From an uncultured Pelagibacteraceae bacterium (lineage in GTDB: Bacteria; Pseudomonadota; Alphaproteobacteria; Pelagibacterales; Pelagibacteraceae): 64,000 nt of DNA. Under the pieces are notes generated by a model. The model was not told the origin of the DNA and made no database searches. It saw nothing but the letters and a program-made list of their open reading frames with translations. A program made the translations under genes and the position numbers. Where the stretch lies: positions 1 through 64,000 of the forward strand of contig CACMMN010000004.1 in assembly GCA_902614905.1 (NCBI GenBank). Reading direction: 5' to 3'. The stretch's first letter is position 1. Every line of letters begins with the position of its first letter. Below, piece after piece: positions 32,819 through 41,794 of this stretch.

Positions 32819-33499
32819 CTATTTAAAATATATATAAAAAAAGCTTTTAATAATTTCATAAGAGATCAAAAGACCATCTTTAATAACATTTACTTTTTTC
32901 TTACCATCAAATCTTTTTCTCTCAAACATTTCTAAATCCACATAGGTGTGATTATTTTTTTTTACTTTTACAGGTAGCTCAATACAAAGTTTAAAATCAT
33001 TATTTTTTAAATTTAAATTGTTAAATTTATCCACATTACAAAGTACATAAGTATATAAAATATCTGATAACTTTATTCCTAAGATAAATCTTGTAATAAA
33101 AGTAAAGATTTTATTACCAATAAAAGTAACGATATCATCATCGTCACTACCACCAGAACCCTTATATCTGCTACCAAATATAAAATCGTTATTTTTTGAT
33201 AATTTAATTAACTCATCAAAATATTTTGGATCAAAAGAGTGATCTGCATTATATATGCATCCAAAGTTATTTTTAGCATTTTTAAATCCCTCTACAATAG
33301 CTGAGCCATATCCTTTACTTTTTTGAATTATCAATTCACAATTAAATTTTTGAGTAACAGGTATCGAATTATCTGTCTCGCTATCAACAACTACAATTAT
33401 TTCATCAACAAATTTATTATCTTTAATCTCCTCAAGAACAGCCCCCAATGACTCCACCTCATTTTTACAAGGAATTATTAAAGATATCTTTTCCATCAT
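32819..33499 (-). CDS. Family 2 glycosyltransferase (dolichyl-phosphate mannosyltransferase-like)
   Basis: This 226-aa enzyme has the GT2 opening SLIIPCKNEVESLGAVLEEI, the VDEIIVVVDSETDNS segment, GYGSAIVEGFKNAK, and NADHSFDPKYF around residue 89, where an N-A-D replaces the usual D-A-D metal motif. The layout matches DPM1-type polyprenyl-phosphate sugar transferases with a single catalytic domain and a short C-terminus, with no transmembrane anchor obvious. Sugar and acceptor are unknown; it may supply lipid-linked sugar for surface glycans. The stop codon abuts that of the histidine phosphatase. Confidence 0.85.
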   Translation of the reverse strand: MMEKISLIIPCKNEVESLGAVLEEIKDNKFVDEIIVVVDSETDNSIPVTQKFNCELIIQKSKGYGSAIVEGFKNAKNNFGCIYNADHSFDPKYFDELIKLSKNNDFIFGSRYKGSGGSDDDDIVTFIGNKIFTFITRFILGIKLSDILYTYVLCNVDKFNNLNLKNNDFKLCIELPVKVKKNNHTYVDLEMFERKRFDGKKKVNVIKDGLLISYEIIKSFFYIYFK

Positions 33500-33520
33500 T
33501 AAATTTTTTAAAAGAGTTGA

Positions 33521-33697
33521 TTAATTCTCTTCTTTATTTTTTTCTACAAATATTAGAGCAACTAAGAATAATGCAGTCCAAAACATTGCTATTAAACCTT
33601 TTTTAATGTTAGTTTCAGCTCCCCATATATCTAGAAACACAGCACCAAATAAAATTCCAAGAATATATAAAATTACAACATGTTTTAACTTAATCAT
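33521..33697 (-). CDS. Small two-helix membrane protein (58 aa)
   Basis: This gene is too short for the track. ATG at 33697 opens 58 codons to TAA. The product MIKLKHVVILYILGILFGAVFLDIW... has a first helix of about 20 residues, a short loop with WGAETNIKKG, a second helix GLIAMFWTALFLVALIFVE, and a charged KNKEEN tail. It overlaps the DUF1289 gene by 8 bp and precedes the GT2 gene, so it probably belongs to the same transcript. No function can be given. Confidence 0.65.
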   Translation of the reverse strand: MIKLKHVVILYILGILFGAVFLDIWGAETNIKKGLIAMFWTALFLVALIFVEKNKEEN

Positions 33698-33947
33698 TTA
33701 ATTCCATTTTTCTTTTTTTTTCTAAAGAAATTCCATGTTTGCATTTATAGTTATATGATTTCTCAAAACTTTCTAGCTTCCAACCCTTCATCCTAGACTT
33801 TATCTCTGTTAAATTTTTTAATTTCCAATTATCTGAAGTATTTTTATCTTTCCACTGAAGTTTTTCTTCAGAATTTCTCGCACAACCGTAACAAAAATCA
33901 GTTACTGGATCAGATTTACAAATACTAATACACGGTGAAACTATCAT
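33690..33947 (-). CDS. DUF1289 domain protein (cysteine-rich, 85 aa)
   Basis: This small soluble protein has SPCISICKSDPVTDFCYGCARNSEEKLQW at the N-terminus, the C-x3-C...C-x2-C pattern of DUF1289, which looks like a small metal or Fe-S site. Two further cysteines and several lysines follow. DUF1289 proteins are widespread in proteobacteria with no settled function. It begins the small transcript containing the 58-aa membrane gene and the GT2 gene. The region upstream holds the tRNA-Leu promoter in the opposite direction. Confidence 0.85.
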   Translation of the reverse strand: MIVSPCISICKSDPVTDFCYGCARNSEEKLQWKDKNTSDNWKLKNLTEIKSRMKGWKLESFEKSYNYKCKHGISLEKKRKMELND

Positions 33948-33983
33948 AAATTTAATGGATTATTTATTGCACAAATATTCTAA

Positions 33984-34012
33984 TTGGACAAATTTAATCT
34001 ATCATATATAAG
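33984..34012 (+). promoter_or_regulatory. Sigma-70-like promoter of tRNA-Leu / tig
   Basis: TTGGAC (33984-33989) and TATAAG (34007-34012) are separated by exactly 17 bp. The likely transcript start is at about 34019, eight bases before the mature tRNA. It is one of the better promoters in the window and seems to drive tRNA-Leu plus the trigger factor gene that follows by seven bases. Confidence 0.65.
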
Positions 34013-34026
34013 TCTTTTAAATATTT

Positions 34027-34111
34027 GGGCGAGTGGCGGAATTGGTAGACGCGTTGGTCTTAGGAACCAATATGGCAACATGTGAAGGTTCGAGTCCTTT
34101 CTCGCCTACCA
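34027..34111 (+). tRNA. tRNA-Leu (anticodon TAG)
   Basis: The 85-base gene folds as a class II tRNA. The acceptor GGGCGAG pairs with CTCGCCT, the D arm is of the type GGCGGAATTGGTAGACGC, the anticodon stem TTGGT/ACCAA encloses CTTAGGA with anticodon TAG, the variable arm is long, and the T-arm ends in TTCGAGTC. CCA is encoded (34109-34111). It decodes CUA and wobble Leu codons. The tig ATG starts seven bases after the CCA. Confidence 0.97.
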
Positions 34112-34118
34112 TATAATT

Positions 34119-35534
34119 ATGAAAGTAACAGTAGAAAATAAAAAAAATTTAGAAAAGAATTTAAAAGTTTTTGTTGACAAAACTACAATCAACAAAGAGC
34201 TAGAATTAAGATATGAACAAATCAAAAAAGATGTTGTTCTTAAAGGATTTAGACCAGGCAAAGTTCCAACAGACATTATTAAAAAACAATTTGGAAAAGC
34301 AGTCTATGGAGAAGTTATTGACAAAATTCTAAAAGAAAGTTCCGCAAAAGCTATTGACGAAAAAAAAATTAGGCCTGCCTTACAGCCAAAAATTGATCTT
34401 AAAAGCTTTGGTGAGGGTAAAGATTTAGAATACATAATTAGTGTTACAGAGTTTCCAGAGGTTAAATTAGACTCTTTAGAAAAAATAAAGTTCGATGATT
34501 ATGAAATAAAAATTGATGATAATGAAGTGAATAAAAGAATCAAAGATATTGCAAAAAACCAAAAAAACTTTATTGAAGTTGATCCATCCAAAGTAGCTAA
34601 TGAGGGAGATCTTATTTCATTTGATTACACAGCAACAGTTGATGGTAATAGTTTTGAGGGTAACGAAGGAAAAAACACTCAATTAGAGATTGGTAAAGAT
34701 TTATTTATCAAAGGTTTCGATAAACAATTATTGAAATCAAAAAAAGATGATGAGATTAGTGTAGAAGTTACATTGCCAGAGAACTTTCCTAAAAAAGAAC
34801 TAGTAGGCAAAAAAGGTATTTTTAAGTGCAAAATAAATTCAGTCAAAAAACCAAAAGAGGTTGAAGTTACGGATGAATTTGCAAAAACACTTGGCGCTAA
34901 AGATTTAAATGATTTAAAAAAAATTATATCAAAACAAATAAATGAGGAGTTTAAAAACTCTTTAAACATAATTTCAAAAAATCAAATATTAAAAGGATTA
35001 GAACAAATTAAAGTTGAAGATCTTCCACAATCTTTAATAGACGAAGAAGTAAAAGTACTAGGCCAAGGTCAAACTGAGGAAGAATTAAAAAAAAATAAAA
35101 ATAATTTAGAAAAAAATGCCTCTAAAAGAATCAAACTTGGTTTAATTTTAAATGAAATCGGGGAAAAAAATAAAATAAAAGTTGACCCAAATGAAATTCA
35201 AGCAGAAATTCAAAAACAGTTAAGTATGATGCCTGGTCAAGAAAAAATAATTATGGATTATTATAAAAAAAATCCATCAGCTTCAGCTAGTCTTAGAGGC
35301 ACACTTTATGAGGAAAAAATAATTAATTTTATAAAATCAAAAGCAAAATCAAACAAGCGAATTTTAGATAAAAATGAAGCTGAGAAAATAATAAAGGCTG
35401 AGAATGAAAAAAATTTAGAAGATCAAAAAAAAACTACAAAAGCTCTATCTCCAAATGAAACTAAAATAAAATCTAAAAAAAAAGAAAATAAAGCCCTAGT
35501 TAAGAAAAAAGCAAAAAAAGTTAGCAAAAAGTAA
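34119..35534 (+). CDS. tig: Trigger factor chaperone / peptidyl-prolyl isomerase
   Basis: This 471-aa protein has the N-terminal ribosome-binding domain with the GFRPGKVP signature near residue 45, a central FKBP-like PPIase domain (GDLISFDYTATVDGNSFEG near residue 160, then a long ETLPENF-type strand) and the helical C-terminal chaperone arms. A further 40-residue lysine-rich tail (KSKKKENKALVKKKAKK) extends beyond the usual end and could aid ribosome or RNA binding. It is the first gene of the tig-clpP-clpX-lon order and lies seven bases after tRNA-Leu. Confidence 0.97.
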   Translation: MKVTVENKKNLEKNLKVFVDKTTINKELELRYEQIKKDVVLKGFRPGKVPTDIIKKQFGKAVYGEVIDKILKESSAKAIDEKKIRPALQPKIDLKSFGEGKDLEYIISVTEFPEVKLDSLEKIKFDDYEIKIDDNEVNKRIKDIAKNQKNFIEVDPSKVANEGDLISFDYTATVDGNSFEGNEGKNTQLEIGKDLFIKGFDKQLLKSKKDDEISVEVTLPENFPKKELVGKKGIFKCKINSVKKPKEVEVTDEFAKTLGAKDLNDLKKIISKQINEEFKNSLNIISKNQILKGLEQIKVEDLPQSLIDEEVKVLGQGQTEEELKKNKNNLEKNASKRIKLGLILNEIGEKNKIKVDPNEIQAEIQKQLSMMPGQEKIIMDYYKKNPSASASLRGTLYEEKIINFIKSKAKSNKRILDKNEAEKIIKAENEKNLEDQKKTTKALSPNETKIKSKKKENKALVKKKAKKVSKK

Positions 35535-35566
35535 TTACAAGTTGTATAAGTAACTGATTCGTAATT

Positions 35567-36178
35567 ATGAGCATTAAAATACCAGAGTATATGAACACTC
35601 TTATCCCAATGGTTGTAGAACAATCATCAAGAGGTGAAAGAGCATACGACATTTATTCAAGACTATTAAAAGAGAGAATAGTTTTTTTAGTTGGTCCTAT
35701 AAATGATAACGTAGCTTCACTGGTCACAGCACAATTATTATTTTTAGAGTCCGAAAATCCAAAAAAAGAAATTTTTTTATACATAAACAGTCCTGGCGGT
35801 CTAGTGACAGCTGGTCTAGGTATTTATGACACAATGCAATATATAAAACCAGATGTATCAACTCTTTGTATCGGCCAAGCAGCATCAATGGGTTCTTTCT
35901 TATTAGCCGCAGGAAAAAAAGGTAAAAGGTTTTCTTTACCTAATTCAAGAATTATGGTTCACCAACCATCGGCAGGATTTCAAGGTCAAGCTACTGACAT
36001 TGAAATACATGCAAATGAAGTACTGTCCTTAAAAAAAAGATTAAATGAAATTTATTCTAAACATACAGGAAAAAATGTTGATCAAATTAAAGATGCTCTA
36101 GAAAGAGATAATTTTATGACCCCAGAAAACGCTAAAGATTTTGGTTTAATTGATCAAGTTGTTGACAAGAGAATTTAG
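35567..36178 (+). CDS. clpP: ATP-dependent Clp protease proteolytic subunit
   Basis: This 203-aa protease subunit carries the serine-protease triad, with Ser107 in GQAASMGS and His132 in MVHQPSAG followed downstream by an aspartate; the YINSPGG oxyanion segment and [17 protein letters not shown]-terminal element are in place. Fourteen subunits form the barrel fed by ClpX, encoded next. Start [16 protein letters not shown] fits an alphaproteobacterial ClpP with a short propeptide. The 92-bp gap before clpX has no ORF. Confidence 0.97.
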   Translation: MSIKIPEYMNTLIPMVVEQSSRGERAYDIYSRLLKERIVFLVGPINDNVASLVTAQLLFLESENPKKEIFLYINSPGGLVTAGLGIYDTMQYIKPDVSTLCIGQAASMGSFLLAAGKKGKRFSLPNSRIMVHQPSAGFQGQATDIEIHANEVLSLKKRLNEIYSKHTGKNVDQIKDALERDNFMTPENAKDFGLIDQVVDKRI

Positions 36179-36270
36179 TTATCCACCAGATCTAGATAAA
36201 GTATTATACTAAACTTGAAACAAGTGTACAAAATATAATAAAGTATAGTCATTGATTCGTTTTAAAAGTT

Positions 36271-37536
36271 ATGAGTAATAATAAAAATATTTTATACTGT
36301 TCCTTTTGTGGCAAAAGCCAACACGAAGTTAGAAAATTAATTGCTGGTCCTACAGTATTCATTTGTGATGAATGTGTAGAATTATGCATGGACATCATAA
36401 AAGAGGAAAATAAAGATACTTTTGTAAAACATCAAGACGGATTGCCTTCACCTAAACAAATATGTTCAGTATTAGATGACTATGTAATAGGACAAGACTT
36501 AGCAAAAAAAGTTTTATCAGTTGCTGTTCATAACCACTACAAAAGATTAAATTACGAGAACAAAACAAGCAAAAATGTTGAACTTGCAAAATCTAATATT
36601 CTTTTAATAGGTCCAACAGGTTGTGGAAAAACTTTACTTGCTCAAACCTTAGCCAGAATTTTAGACGTTCCCTTTACTATGGCTGACGCAACTACTCTTA
36701 CTGAAGCTGGTTATGTTGGTGAAGATGTAGAAAACATTATATTAAAATTATTACAAGCTGCAGATTACAATGTTGAAAAAGCTCAAAGAGGAATAGTATA
36801 TATTGATGAGGTAGACAAAATTAGTAGGAAATCTGAAAATCCGTCTATAACTAGGGATGTTTCTGGAGAAGGTGTCCAACAAGCATTGCTTAAAATTATG
36901 GAGGGAACTATAGCTAGTGTTCCACCGCAAGGAGGTAGAAAACATCCACAACAAGAATTTTTGCAAGTTGATACAACAAATATTTTATTTATTTGTGGAG
37001 GAGCATTTGCGGGGCTAGATAAAATAATTTCTCAAAGAGATAAGGGTTCTTCTATCGGCTTTGGTGCCAAAGTAAAATCTATTGAGGACAAAAAAACAGG
37101 TGAATGGATTAAAAATTTAGAACCAGAGGATTTATTGAAATATGGTCTCATCCCGGAGTTTATTGGTAGGCTGCCAATAACAGCAACTCTAGATGATTTG
37201 GATGAAAAATCATTAATTAAAATTTTACAAGAGCCAAAAAATTCTTTGATCAAACAGTACCAAGAATTATTTAAACTAGAGGGAGTAAAACTAAATTTTA
37301 AAGAAAACGCTATAAAAGAAGTTGCTGTCAAAGCTATCAAAAAGAAAACTGGCGCAAGGGGTTTAAGATCAATTTTAGAAAATGTATTATTAAAAACTAT
37401 GTTTGAAATCCCTAGCTTGGAAAATGTAAGTGAAGTTATAGTAGATATTAGCTCAGTTAAAGGAGAGTCGCAGCCAATTATTGTTCATTCAAAGAATAAA
37501 CAAGATAAAGATAAGTCTAAAACCTCAGCTGCGTAA
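36271..37536 (+). CDS. clpX: ATP-dependent unfoldase ClpX
   Basis: This 421-aa AAA+ protein starts with the four-cysteine zinc-binding domain (CSFCGKS ... CDECVELC), followed by the AAA+ module: Walker A GPTGCGKT near residue 115, Walker [26 protein letters not shown], and sensor/arginine-finger EFIGRLP. The IGF-type loop that contacts ClpP is present as SIGFGAK. It recognises tagged proteins, unfolds them and threads them into ClpP. The spacer upstream has a CTTGAAA and a TATAAT box, but at a 13-base spacing that fits neither sigma-70 nor a clean heat-shock site. Confidence 0.97.
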   Translation: MSNNKNILYCSFCGKSQHEVRKLIAGPTVFICDECVELCMDIIKEENKDTFVKHQDGLPSPKQICSVLDDYVIGQDLAKKVLSVAVHNHYKRLNYENKTSKNVELAKSNILLIGPTGCGKTLLAQTLARILDVPFTMADATTLTEAGYVGEDVENIILKLLQAADYNVEKAQRGIVYIDEVDKISRKSENPSITRDVSGEGVQQALLKIMEGTIASVPPQGGRKHPQQEFLQVDTTNILFICGGAFAGLDKIISQRDKGSSIGFGAKVKSIEDKKTGEWIKNLEPEDLLKYGLIPEFIGRLPITATLDDLDEKSLIKILQEPKNSLIKQYQELFKLEGVKLNFKENAIKEVAVKAIKKKTGARGLRSILENVLLKTMFEIPSLENVSEVIVDISSVKGESQPIIVHSKNKQDKDKSKTSAA

Positions 37537-37565
37537 TATTGCACTTAATAAAAGATAAAAAACTA

Positions 37566-37595
37566 TTGCATTATTGAGTTTAATATCCATATAAT
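37566..37595 (+). promoter_or_regulatory. Candidate promoter of lon, close to the ATG (possible leaderless mRNA)
   Basis: TTGCAT (37566-37571) and a perfect TATAAT (37590-37595) are 18 bp apart. The predicted start lies at about 37602, on or next to the lon ATG, and no Shine-Dalgarno-like purine run is seen in the last 15 bases. If real, the lon message has almost no 5' leader. Confidence 0.5.
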
Positions 37596-37601
37596 TACTT
37601 T

Positions 37602-39989
37602 ATGGAAGTTAAATTTAATTCAGCATTACTACCTTTAAGAGATATAGTGGTCTTCCCGCACATGGTTATACCTTTATTTGTTGGTAGGGATAAATCTATA
37701 ACCGCTTTAAATGAAGTTATGAAGAAAGATAAAAAAATTATTTTAGTAACTCAAAAAAATTCTGAAGTAGACGACCCAAAAAAAAATGATATTTTTAATT
37801 ACGGATGTGAAAGTAATATTCTACAATTGCTCAAATTACCTGATGGGACGGTTAAAGTTTTAGTCGAAGGTATATCAAGAGTTAAAATAAATGAATTTCA
37901 AGATAATAATGAGTTTCTGTCATGTTCTTATGAAAAACTATCAGAAATGATTAATAAAGACGAAGATTTAATGCCATTGGCATTAAATTCAATAAAGAAA
38001 CTAGAAAAACTTACATCGATTAATAAAAAAATTTCTAATGAAACAATAAACAATATTAAACTTTTAAAAGATCCATCAAAAATCTCAGATAATATTGCAT
38101 CCCACCTGAATGCTACAATTTCTGAAAAACAACAAGTTTTCGAAACTTTGGATTTAAAGAAAAGATTAAATTTAATTAACAAAATTATGGATAATGAAAC
38201 AAGTATTATTGGAGTTGAAAAAAGAATACGTGGAAGAGTTAAAACACAAATGGAAAAAACCCAAAGAGAGTATTATTTAAATGAACAGCTTAAAGCTATA
38301 CAAAAGGAATTAGGTGAAATAGAAGATGGAAAAGATGAAACATCAAGTTTAAATAAAGCAATCTTAAGATCAAAAATGCCAAGAGAAGTAGAAAAGAAAT
38401 GCATGTCAGAATTAAAAAAACTTAAAAATATGAGTCCTATGTCAGCAGAAGCGACTGTAGTAAGAAATTATTTAGATTGGATGATCGATATACCGTGGTT
38501 TAAAAAAGACAAAGTAGATATAGATCTAAATAAAGCTCTTAAAGTTTTAGATGAAGACCACTTTGGACTAGAGAAGGTAAAAGAAAGAATTATAGAATTT
38601 TTGGCTGTTCAAAAAAGAATGAATAAAATTAGAGGACCAATACTTTGTTTAGTAGGACCACCTGGTGTAGGTAAAACTTCTTTAGGAAAATCAATAGCGA
38701 AAGCAACAAACAGACAGTTTGTTAGAATGTCTCTTGGTGGTGTAAGAGATGAAGCAGAGATTAGAGGACATAGGAGAACTTATATAGGTTCACTTCCAGG
38801 AAAAATTATTCAAATGATGAAAAAAGCTGGAACAAAAAATCCTTTATTTTTGCTCGATGAAATTGACAAAGTTGGAAATGATTATAGAGGAGATCCATCT
38901 TCAGCATTATTAGAGGCTTTAGATCCAGAGCAGAACACAACTTTTAATGATCATTATCTAGAGGTAGATTATGATCTTTCAGATGTTTTGTTTGTTACAA
39001 CTGCAAACACATTAAATATTCTACCACCTCTTCTTGATAGGATGGAAGTAATAAGAATACCTGGTTACACTGAGGATGAAAAAATTAATATAGCAAATAA
39101 ATATTTACTACCTAAGCAAATTAAAGACAATGGTGTTAAAGAGGGAGAAATGAACTTTGACGACGAAACTATTAAAGATGTAATTAGATATTATACAAAG
39201 GAGTCAGGAGTTAGAAATTTAGAAAGAGAAATATCCAAAATATCTAGAAAGGTTGTTAAAAAAGTTGTGAATAAAGAGTCTGAAAAAGTTAAAGTTGATA
39301 GTCAAAATTTATCAGACTTTTTAGGAGTGAGAAAATTTAAGTTTGGAGAAATTGAAGATTCAAATAAAATTGGAATAGTGACTGGTTTAGCTTGGACTGA
39401 GTTTGGTGGTGAAATACTAAAAATTGAGACTGTTAATATGCCGGGCAAAGGTAGAATGCAAATAACTGGAAAATTAGGTGATGTTATGCAGGAGTCAGTT
39501 AAAGCTGCTAAATCTTATGTAAGGTCTAAGTGTTTGGATTTTGGTATCATACCACCTACTTTTGAAAAGAAAGATTTTCATATTCATGTACCAGAGGGAG
39601 CTACACCAAAAGATGGACCATCTGCTGGTATCGCAATGGTCACTTCAATAGTTTCATCTATAACTAAAATTCCAGTTAATAAAGATGTTGCTATGACAGG
39701 CGAGGTAACTATTACAGGACAAGTTTTACCAATAGGTGGTTTAAAGGAAAAATTACTTGCTGCTCACAGAGCTGGAATAAAAGAAGTTTTAATTCCAAAA
39801 GAAAATAAAAAAGATTTGATAGATATACCAAAAAAAGTAAAAGATGATGTAAAAATCACCACAGTGGAGACTGCTGATGAAGTTTTAAAAATAGCCTTAA
39901 TAAAAGATCTAAAATCAGTCGAATGGGTTGAAGTTGATAGTATATCTGATAATAAAAAAAGCGAAAAAACTCCCGCAAGTATTCAATAA
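37602..39989 (+). CDS. lon: ATP-dependent Lon protease
   Basis: This 795-aa protein has an N-terminal LON substrate-binding domain (LPLRDIVVFPHMVIPLFVGR), an AAA+ module with Walker A GPPGVGKT near residue 350 and Walker B PLFLLDEIDKV, and a C-terminal serine protease domain whose catalytic serine lies in PKDGPSAGIAM (near residue 675) with the paired lysine about 43 residues later in the PIGGLKEKLLAA segment. Lon degrades damaged and regulatory proteins. The length equals the E. coli type. It follows clpX with a 65-bp spacer and ends at the tRNA pair. Confidence 0.97.
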   Translation: MEVKFNSALLPLRDIVVFPHMVIPLFVGRDKSITALNEVMKKDKKIILVTQKNSEVDDPKKNDIFNYGCESNILQLLKLPDGTVKVLVEGISRVKINEFQDNNEFLSCSYEKLSEMINKDEDLMPLALNSIKKLEKLTSINKKISNETINNIKLLKDPSKISDNIASHLNATISEKQQVFETLDLKKRLNLINKIMDNETSIIGVEKRIRGRVKTQMEKTQREYYLNEQLKAIQKELGEIEDGKDETSSLNKAILRSKMPREVEKKCMSELKKLKNMSPMSAEATVVRNYLDWMIDIPWFKKDKVDIDLNKALKVLDEDHFGLEKVKERIIEFLAVQKRMNKIRGPILCLVGPPGVGKTSLGKSIAKATNRQFVRMSLGGVRDEAEIRGHRRTYIGSLPGKIIQMMKKAGTKNPLFLLDEIDKVGNDYRGDPSSALLEALDPEQNTTFNDHYLEVDYDLSDVLFVTTANTLNILPPLLDRMEVIRIPGYTEDEKINIANKYLLPKQIKDNGVKEGEMNFDDETIKDVIRYYTKESGVRNLEREISKISRKVVKKVVNKESEKVKVDSQNLSDFLGVRKFKFGEIEDSNKIGIVTGLAWTEFGGEILKIETVNMPGKGRMQITGKLGDVMQESVKAAKSYVRSKCLDFGIIPPTFEKKDFHIHVPEGATPKDGPSAGIAMVTSIVSSITKIPVNKDVAMTGEVTITGQVLPIGGLKEKLLAAHRAGIKEVLIPKENKKDLIDIPKKVKDDVKITTVETADEVLKIALIKDLKSVEWVEVDSISDNKKSEKTPASIQ

Positions 39990-39996
39990 TAAATAA

Positions 39997-40025
39997 TTTA
40001 CATTATATCCACACTGATGTATTAG
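39997..40025 (+). promoter_or_regulatory. Sigma-70-like promoter of the tRNA-Val / tRNA-Asp pair
   Basis: TTTACA (39997-40002) and TATTAG (40020-40025) are separated by 17 bp and lie 14 bases upstream of the tRNA-Val gene. This places the start at about 40032. There is no competing gene in this 50-bp spacer. Confidence 0.55.
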
Positions 40026-40039
40026 TAAATCACGTTGGA

Positions 40040-40115
40040 GGGCGGTTAGCTCAGTTGGTAGAGCATCTCGTTTACACCGAGGGGGTCAAAGGTTCGAGTC
40101 CTTTACTGCCCACCA
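40040..40115 (+). tRNA. tRNA-Val (anticodon TAC)
   Basis: The 76-base gene has GGGCGGT paired with ACTGCCC, a D arm of GCTCAGTTGGTAGAGC, the anticodon stem TCTCG/CGAGG around TTTACAC (anticodon TAC), GGTTCGAGTCC in the T-arm and an encoded CCA. It decodes GUA and the other GUN codons by wobble. It is 11 bases upstream of tRNA-Asp and probably cotranscribed. Confidence 0.97.
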
Positions 40116-40126
40116 AAAAAAATTTA

Positions 40127-40203
40127 GGGGGTGTAGCTCAGTTGGTTAGAGCGATCGCCTGTCACGCGATAGGTCGCGGGTTCGAGTCCCGTCACTCCCG
40201 CCA
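40127..40203 (+). tRNA. tRNA-Asp (anticodon GTC)
   Basis: The 77-base gene has GGGGGTG paired with CACTCCC, a D arm GCTCAGTTGGTTAGAGC, anticodon stem ATCGC/GCGAT around CTGTCAC (anticodon GTC), GGGTTCGAGTCCC in the T-arm, discriminator G and an encoded CCA. It decodes GAU and GAC. Its 3' end lies 104 bp before nuoA. Confidence 0.97.
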
Positions 40204-40273
40204 TAATGATAACTATTATCAATTAACGAAATCTTATAGCAAATAAGCCAATAAAAACGTGACGTAACTGCAC

Positions 40274-40301
40274 TTTCAATTAGCATAAAAAATTATATAT
40301 A
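40274..40301 (+). promoter_or_regulatory. Tentative promoter of the nuo operon
   Basis: TTTCAA (40274-40279) and TATATA (40296-40301) are 16 bp apart, just before the nuoA ATG at 40308. Neither hexamer is strong and the whole spacer is AT-rich. The nuo operon must start somewhere in 40204-40307 unless it reads through from the tRNAs. Confidence 0.28.
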
Positions 40302-40307
40302 AATGAT

Positions 40308-40676
40308 ATGTCTTTAGAATTTTTAAATAATTATTTAACTATAATAATTTTTTTAACCATTGCTATATTACTTAGCTTGGGTTTTGTTGTACTTAATTTT
40401 GCTTTATCACCAAAAAATCCTGATCCAGAAAAGCTATCTGCTTATGAGTGTGGTTTTGAACCATTTAACGACTCTAGAATGGAATTTGATATAAGATTTT
40501 ATCTTGTAGCAATTCTATTCATTATTTTTGATTTAGAAATAGCATTTCTTTTTCCTTGGGCAATAACTTTAGGCAACATAGGTTATTTTGGTTTCTTTTC
40601 CATGATGTTATTTTTATTTATTTTAACTATTGGTTTTATTTATGAATGGAAGAAAGGCGCATTAGATTGGGAATAA
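40308..40676 (+). CDS. nuoA: NADH-quinone oxidoreductase subunit A
   Basis: This 122-aa membrane subunit has three helices, and the long second part matches Nuo[42 protein letters not shown]. The conserved Y-E-C-G motif with the cysteine, and the [10 protein letters not shown] end of helix 2, are characteristic. It helps link the Q-module to the proton-pumping arm of complex I. It starts the fourteen-gene operon and nuoB follows one base later. Confidence 0.97.
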   Translation: MSLEFLNNYLTIIIFLTIAILLSLGFVVLNFALSPKNPDPEKLSAYECGFEPFNDSRMEFDIRFYLVAILFIIFDLEIAFLFPWAITLGNIGYFGFFSMMLFLFILTIGFIYEWKKGALDWE

Positions 40677-40677
40677 T

Positions 40678-41199
40678 ATGAATTTAGTAGATAGAGAAAA
40701 ACAAATACCTGAGGAGTTTAAAGATCTTGCAAAAGAATTTGCAGACAAAGGTTTTATCACTACATCAATGGATAATTTGATTAATTGGGCTCGATCAGGA
40801 TCATTACATTGGATGACATTTGGTCTTGCATGTTGCGCTGTGGAAATGATGCAAACATCTATGCCAAGATACGATCTAGAGAGATTTGGAGCAGCACCTA
40901 GAGCATCACCCAGGCAATCTGATGTAATGATTGTAGCAGGAACATTAACAAATAAAATGGCACCAGCTTTAAGAAAAGTTTATGATCAAATGCCGGAACC
41001 TAGATATGTAATATCTATGGGTAGCTGCGCAAATGGAGGTGGTTACTATCATTACTCTTACTCGGTTGTTAGAGGTTGTGACAGAATAGTTCCGGTCGAT
41101 GTTTATGTGCCTGGTTGCCCACCTTCGGCTGAAGCATTGTTATACGGAATATTGCAACTACAGAAAAAAATAAGGAATCGTGGATCTTTACAAAGATAA
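40678..41199 (+). CDS. nuoB: NADH-quinone oxidoreductase subunit B
   Basis: This 173-aa subunit carries the N2 cluster. The ligands are visible in [10 protein letters not shown] (the paired cysteines), [10 protein letters not shown] and VPGCPP. It takes electrons from NuoI clusters and hands them to quinone together with NuoD. The N-terminus is short, without the extension of the mitochondrial homologue. It follows nuoA by one base and precedes nuoC by one base. Confidence 0.98.
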   Translation: MNLVDREKQIPEEFKDLAKEFADKGFITTSMDNLINWARSGSLHWMTFGLACCAVEMMQTSMPRYDLERFGAAPRASPRQSDVMIVAGTLTNKMAPALRKVYDQMPEPRYVISMGSCANGGGYYHYSYSVVRGCDRIVPVDVYVPGCPPSAEALLYGILQLQKKIRNRGSLQR

Positions 41200-41200
41200 A

Positions 41201-41794
41201 ATGTCATTATCAAACTTAGAAAAAAAAATTAATTCTGAACTAACAACAAAAATTAATTCATCAAGAATTAATCATGATCAACTCGAAATTCAGATAAATA
41301 AAGAGTCGCTATTAGATGTTGTAATTTTTTTAAAGAAAAATAATTCAACTAAATTTAAGCAACTAATAGATATTACGGCAGTAGATTATATTGGGAGTGA
41401 AAATAGGTTTAAAATGATTTATTTATTTTTAAGTCACGAATATAATCTAAGAATTAATTTATATTTTAATATAAATGAAAACGAAATGGTAAATTCTCTT
41501 ACGAAAGTTTATCCTTCTGCTAATTGGATGGAAAGAGAAGTTTTTGATATGTATGGTATTAAATTTAATGATCATCCAGATCTCAGAAGAATACTTACAG
41601 ATTATGGTTTTTCTGGACATCCTTTAAGGAAAGATTTTCCTATAACTGGTCATTCAGAGGTTAGATACAGTGAGGAAAAGAAAAAAGTTATTTACGAGCC
41701 AGTAAAACTTGAACAAAATTATAGAAATTTTGATTACGCAAGTCCTTGGGAAGGAACAGAATATATTAAAGAAGTGCAAAAAAAAAATGACTAA
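41201..41794 (+). CDS. nuoC: NADH-quinone oxidoreductase subunit C
   Basis: A 197-aa protein is predicted from the ATG at 41201 (MSLSNLEKK), one base after the nuoB stop; the track starts seven codons earlier inside nuoB. The 30-kDa subunit signature [38 protein letters not shown] is intact near residues 105-142. NuoC is a structural part of the quinone-binding arm. It overlaps nuoD by 8 bp, and it is a separate gene from nuoD, unlike the E. coli NuoCD fusion. Confidence 0.96.
   Translation: MSLSNLEKKINSELTTKINSSRINHDQLEIQINKESLLDVVIFLKKNNSTKFKQLIDITAVDYIGSENRFKMIYLFLSHEYNLRINLYFNINENEMVNSLTKVYPSANWMEREVFDMYGIKFNDHPDLRRILTDYGFSGHPLRKDFPITGHSEVRYSEEKKKVIYEPVKLEQNYRNFDYASPWEGTEYIKEVQKKND

Noticed and set aside
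36214-36239. CTTGAAA and TATAAT before clpX as a heat-shock or sigma-70 promoter
   Set aside because: The spacing (13 bp from TTGAAA to TATAAT) is too short for sigma-70, and the -10 lacks the CCCCAT-like heat-shock element.
40055-40246. Plus-strand ORF MVEHLVYTEGVKGSSPLLPTKK... of 63 aa
   Set aside because: It lies across the tRNA-Val and tRNA-Asp genes and is an artefact of reading tRNA sequence as protein.
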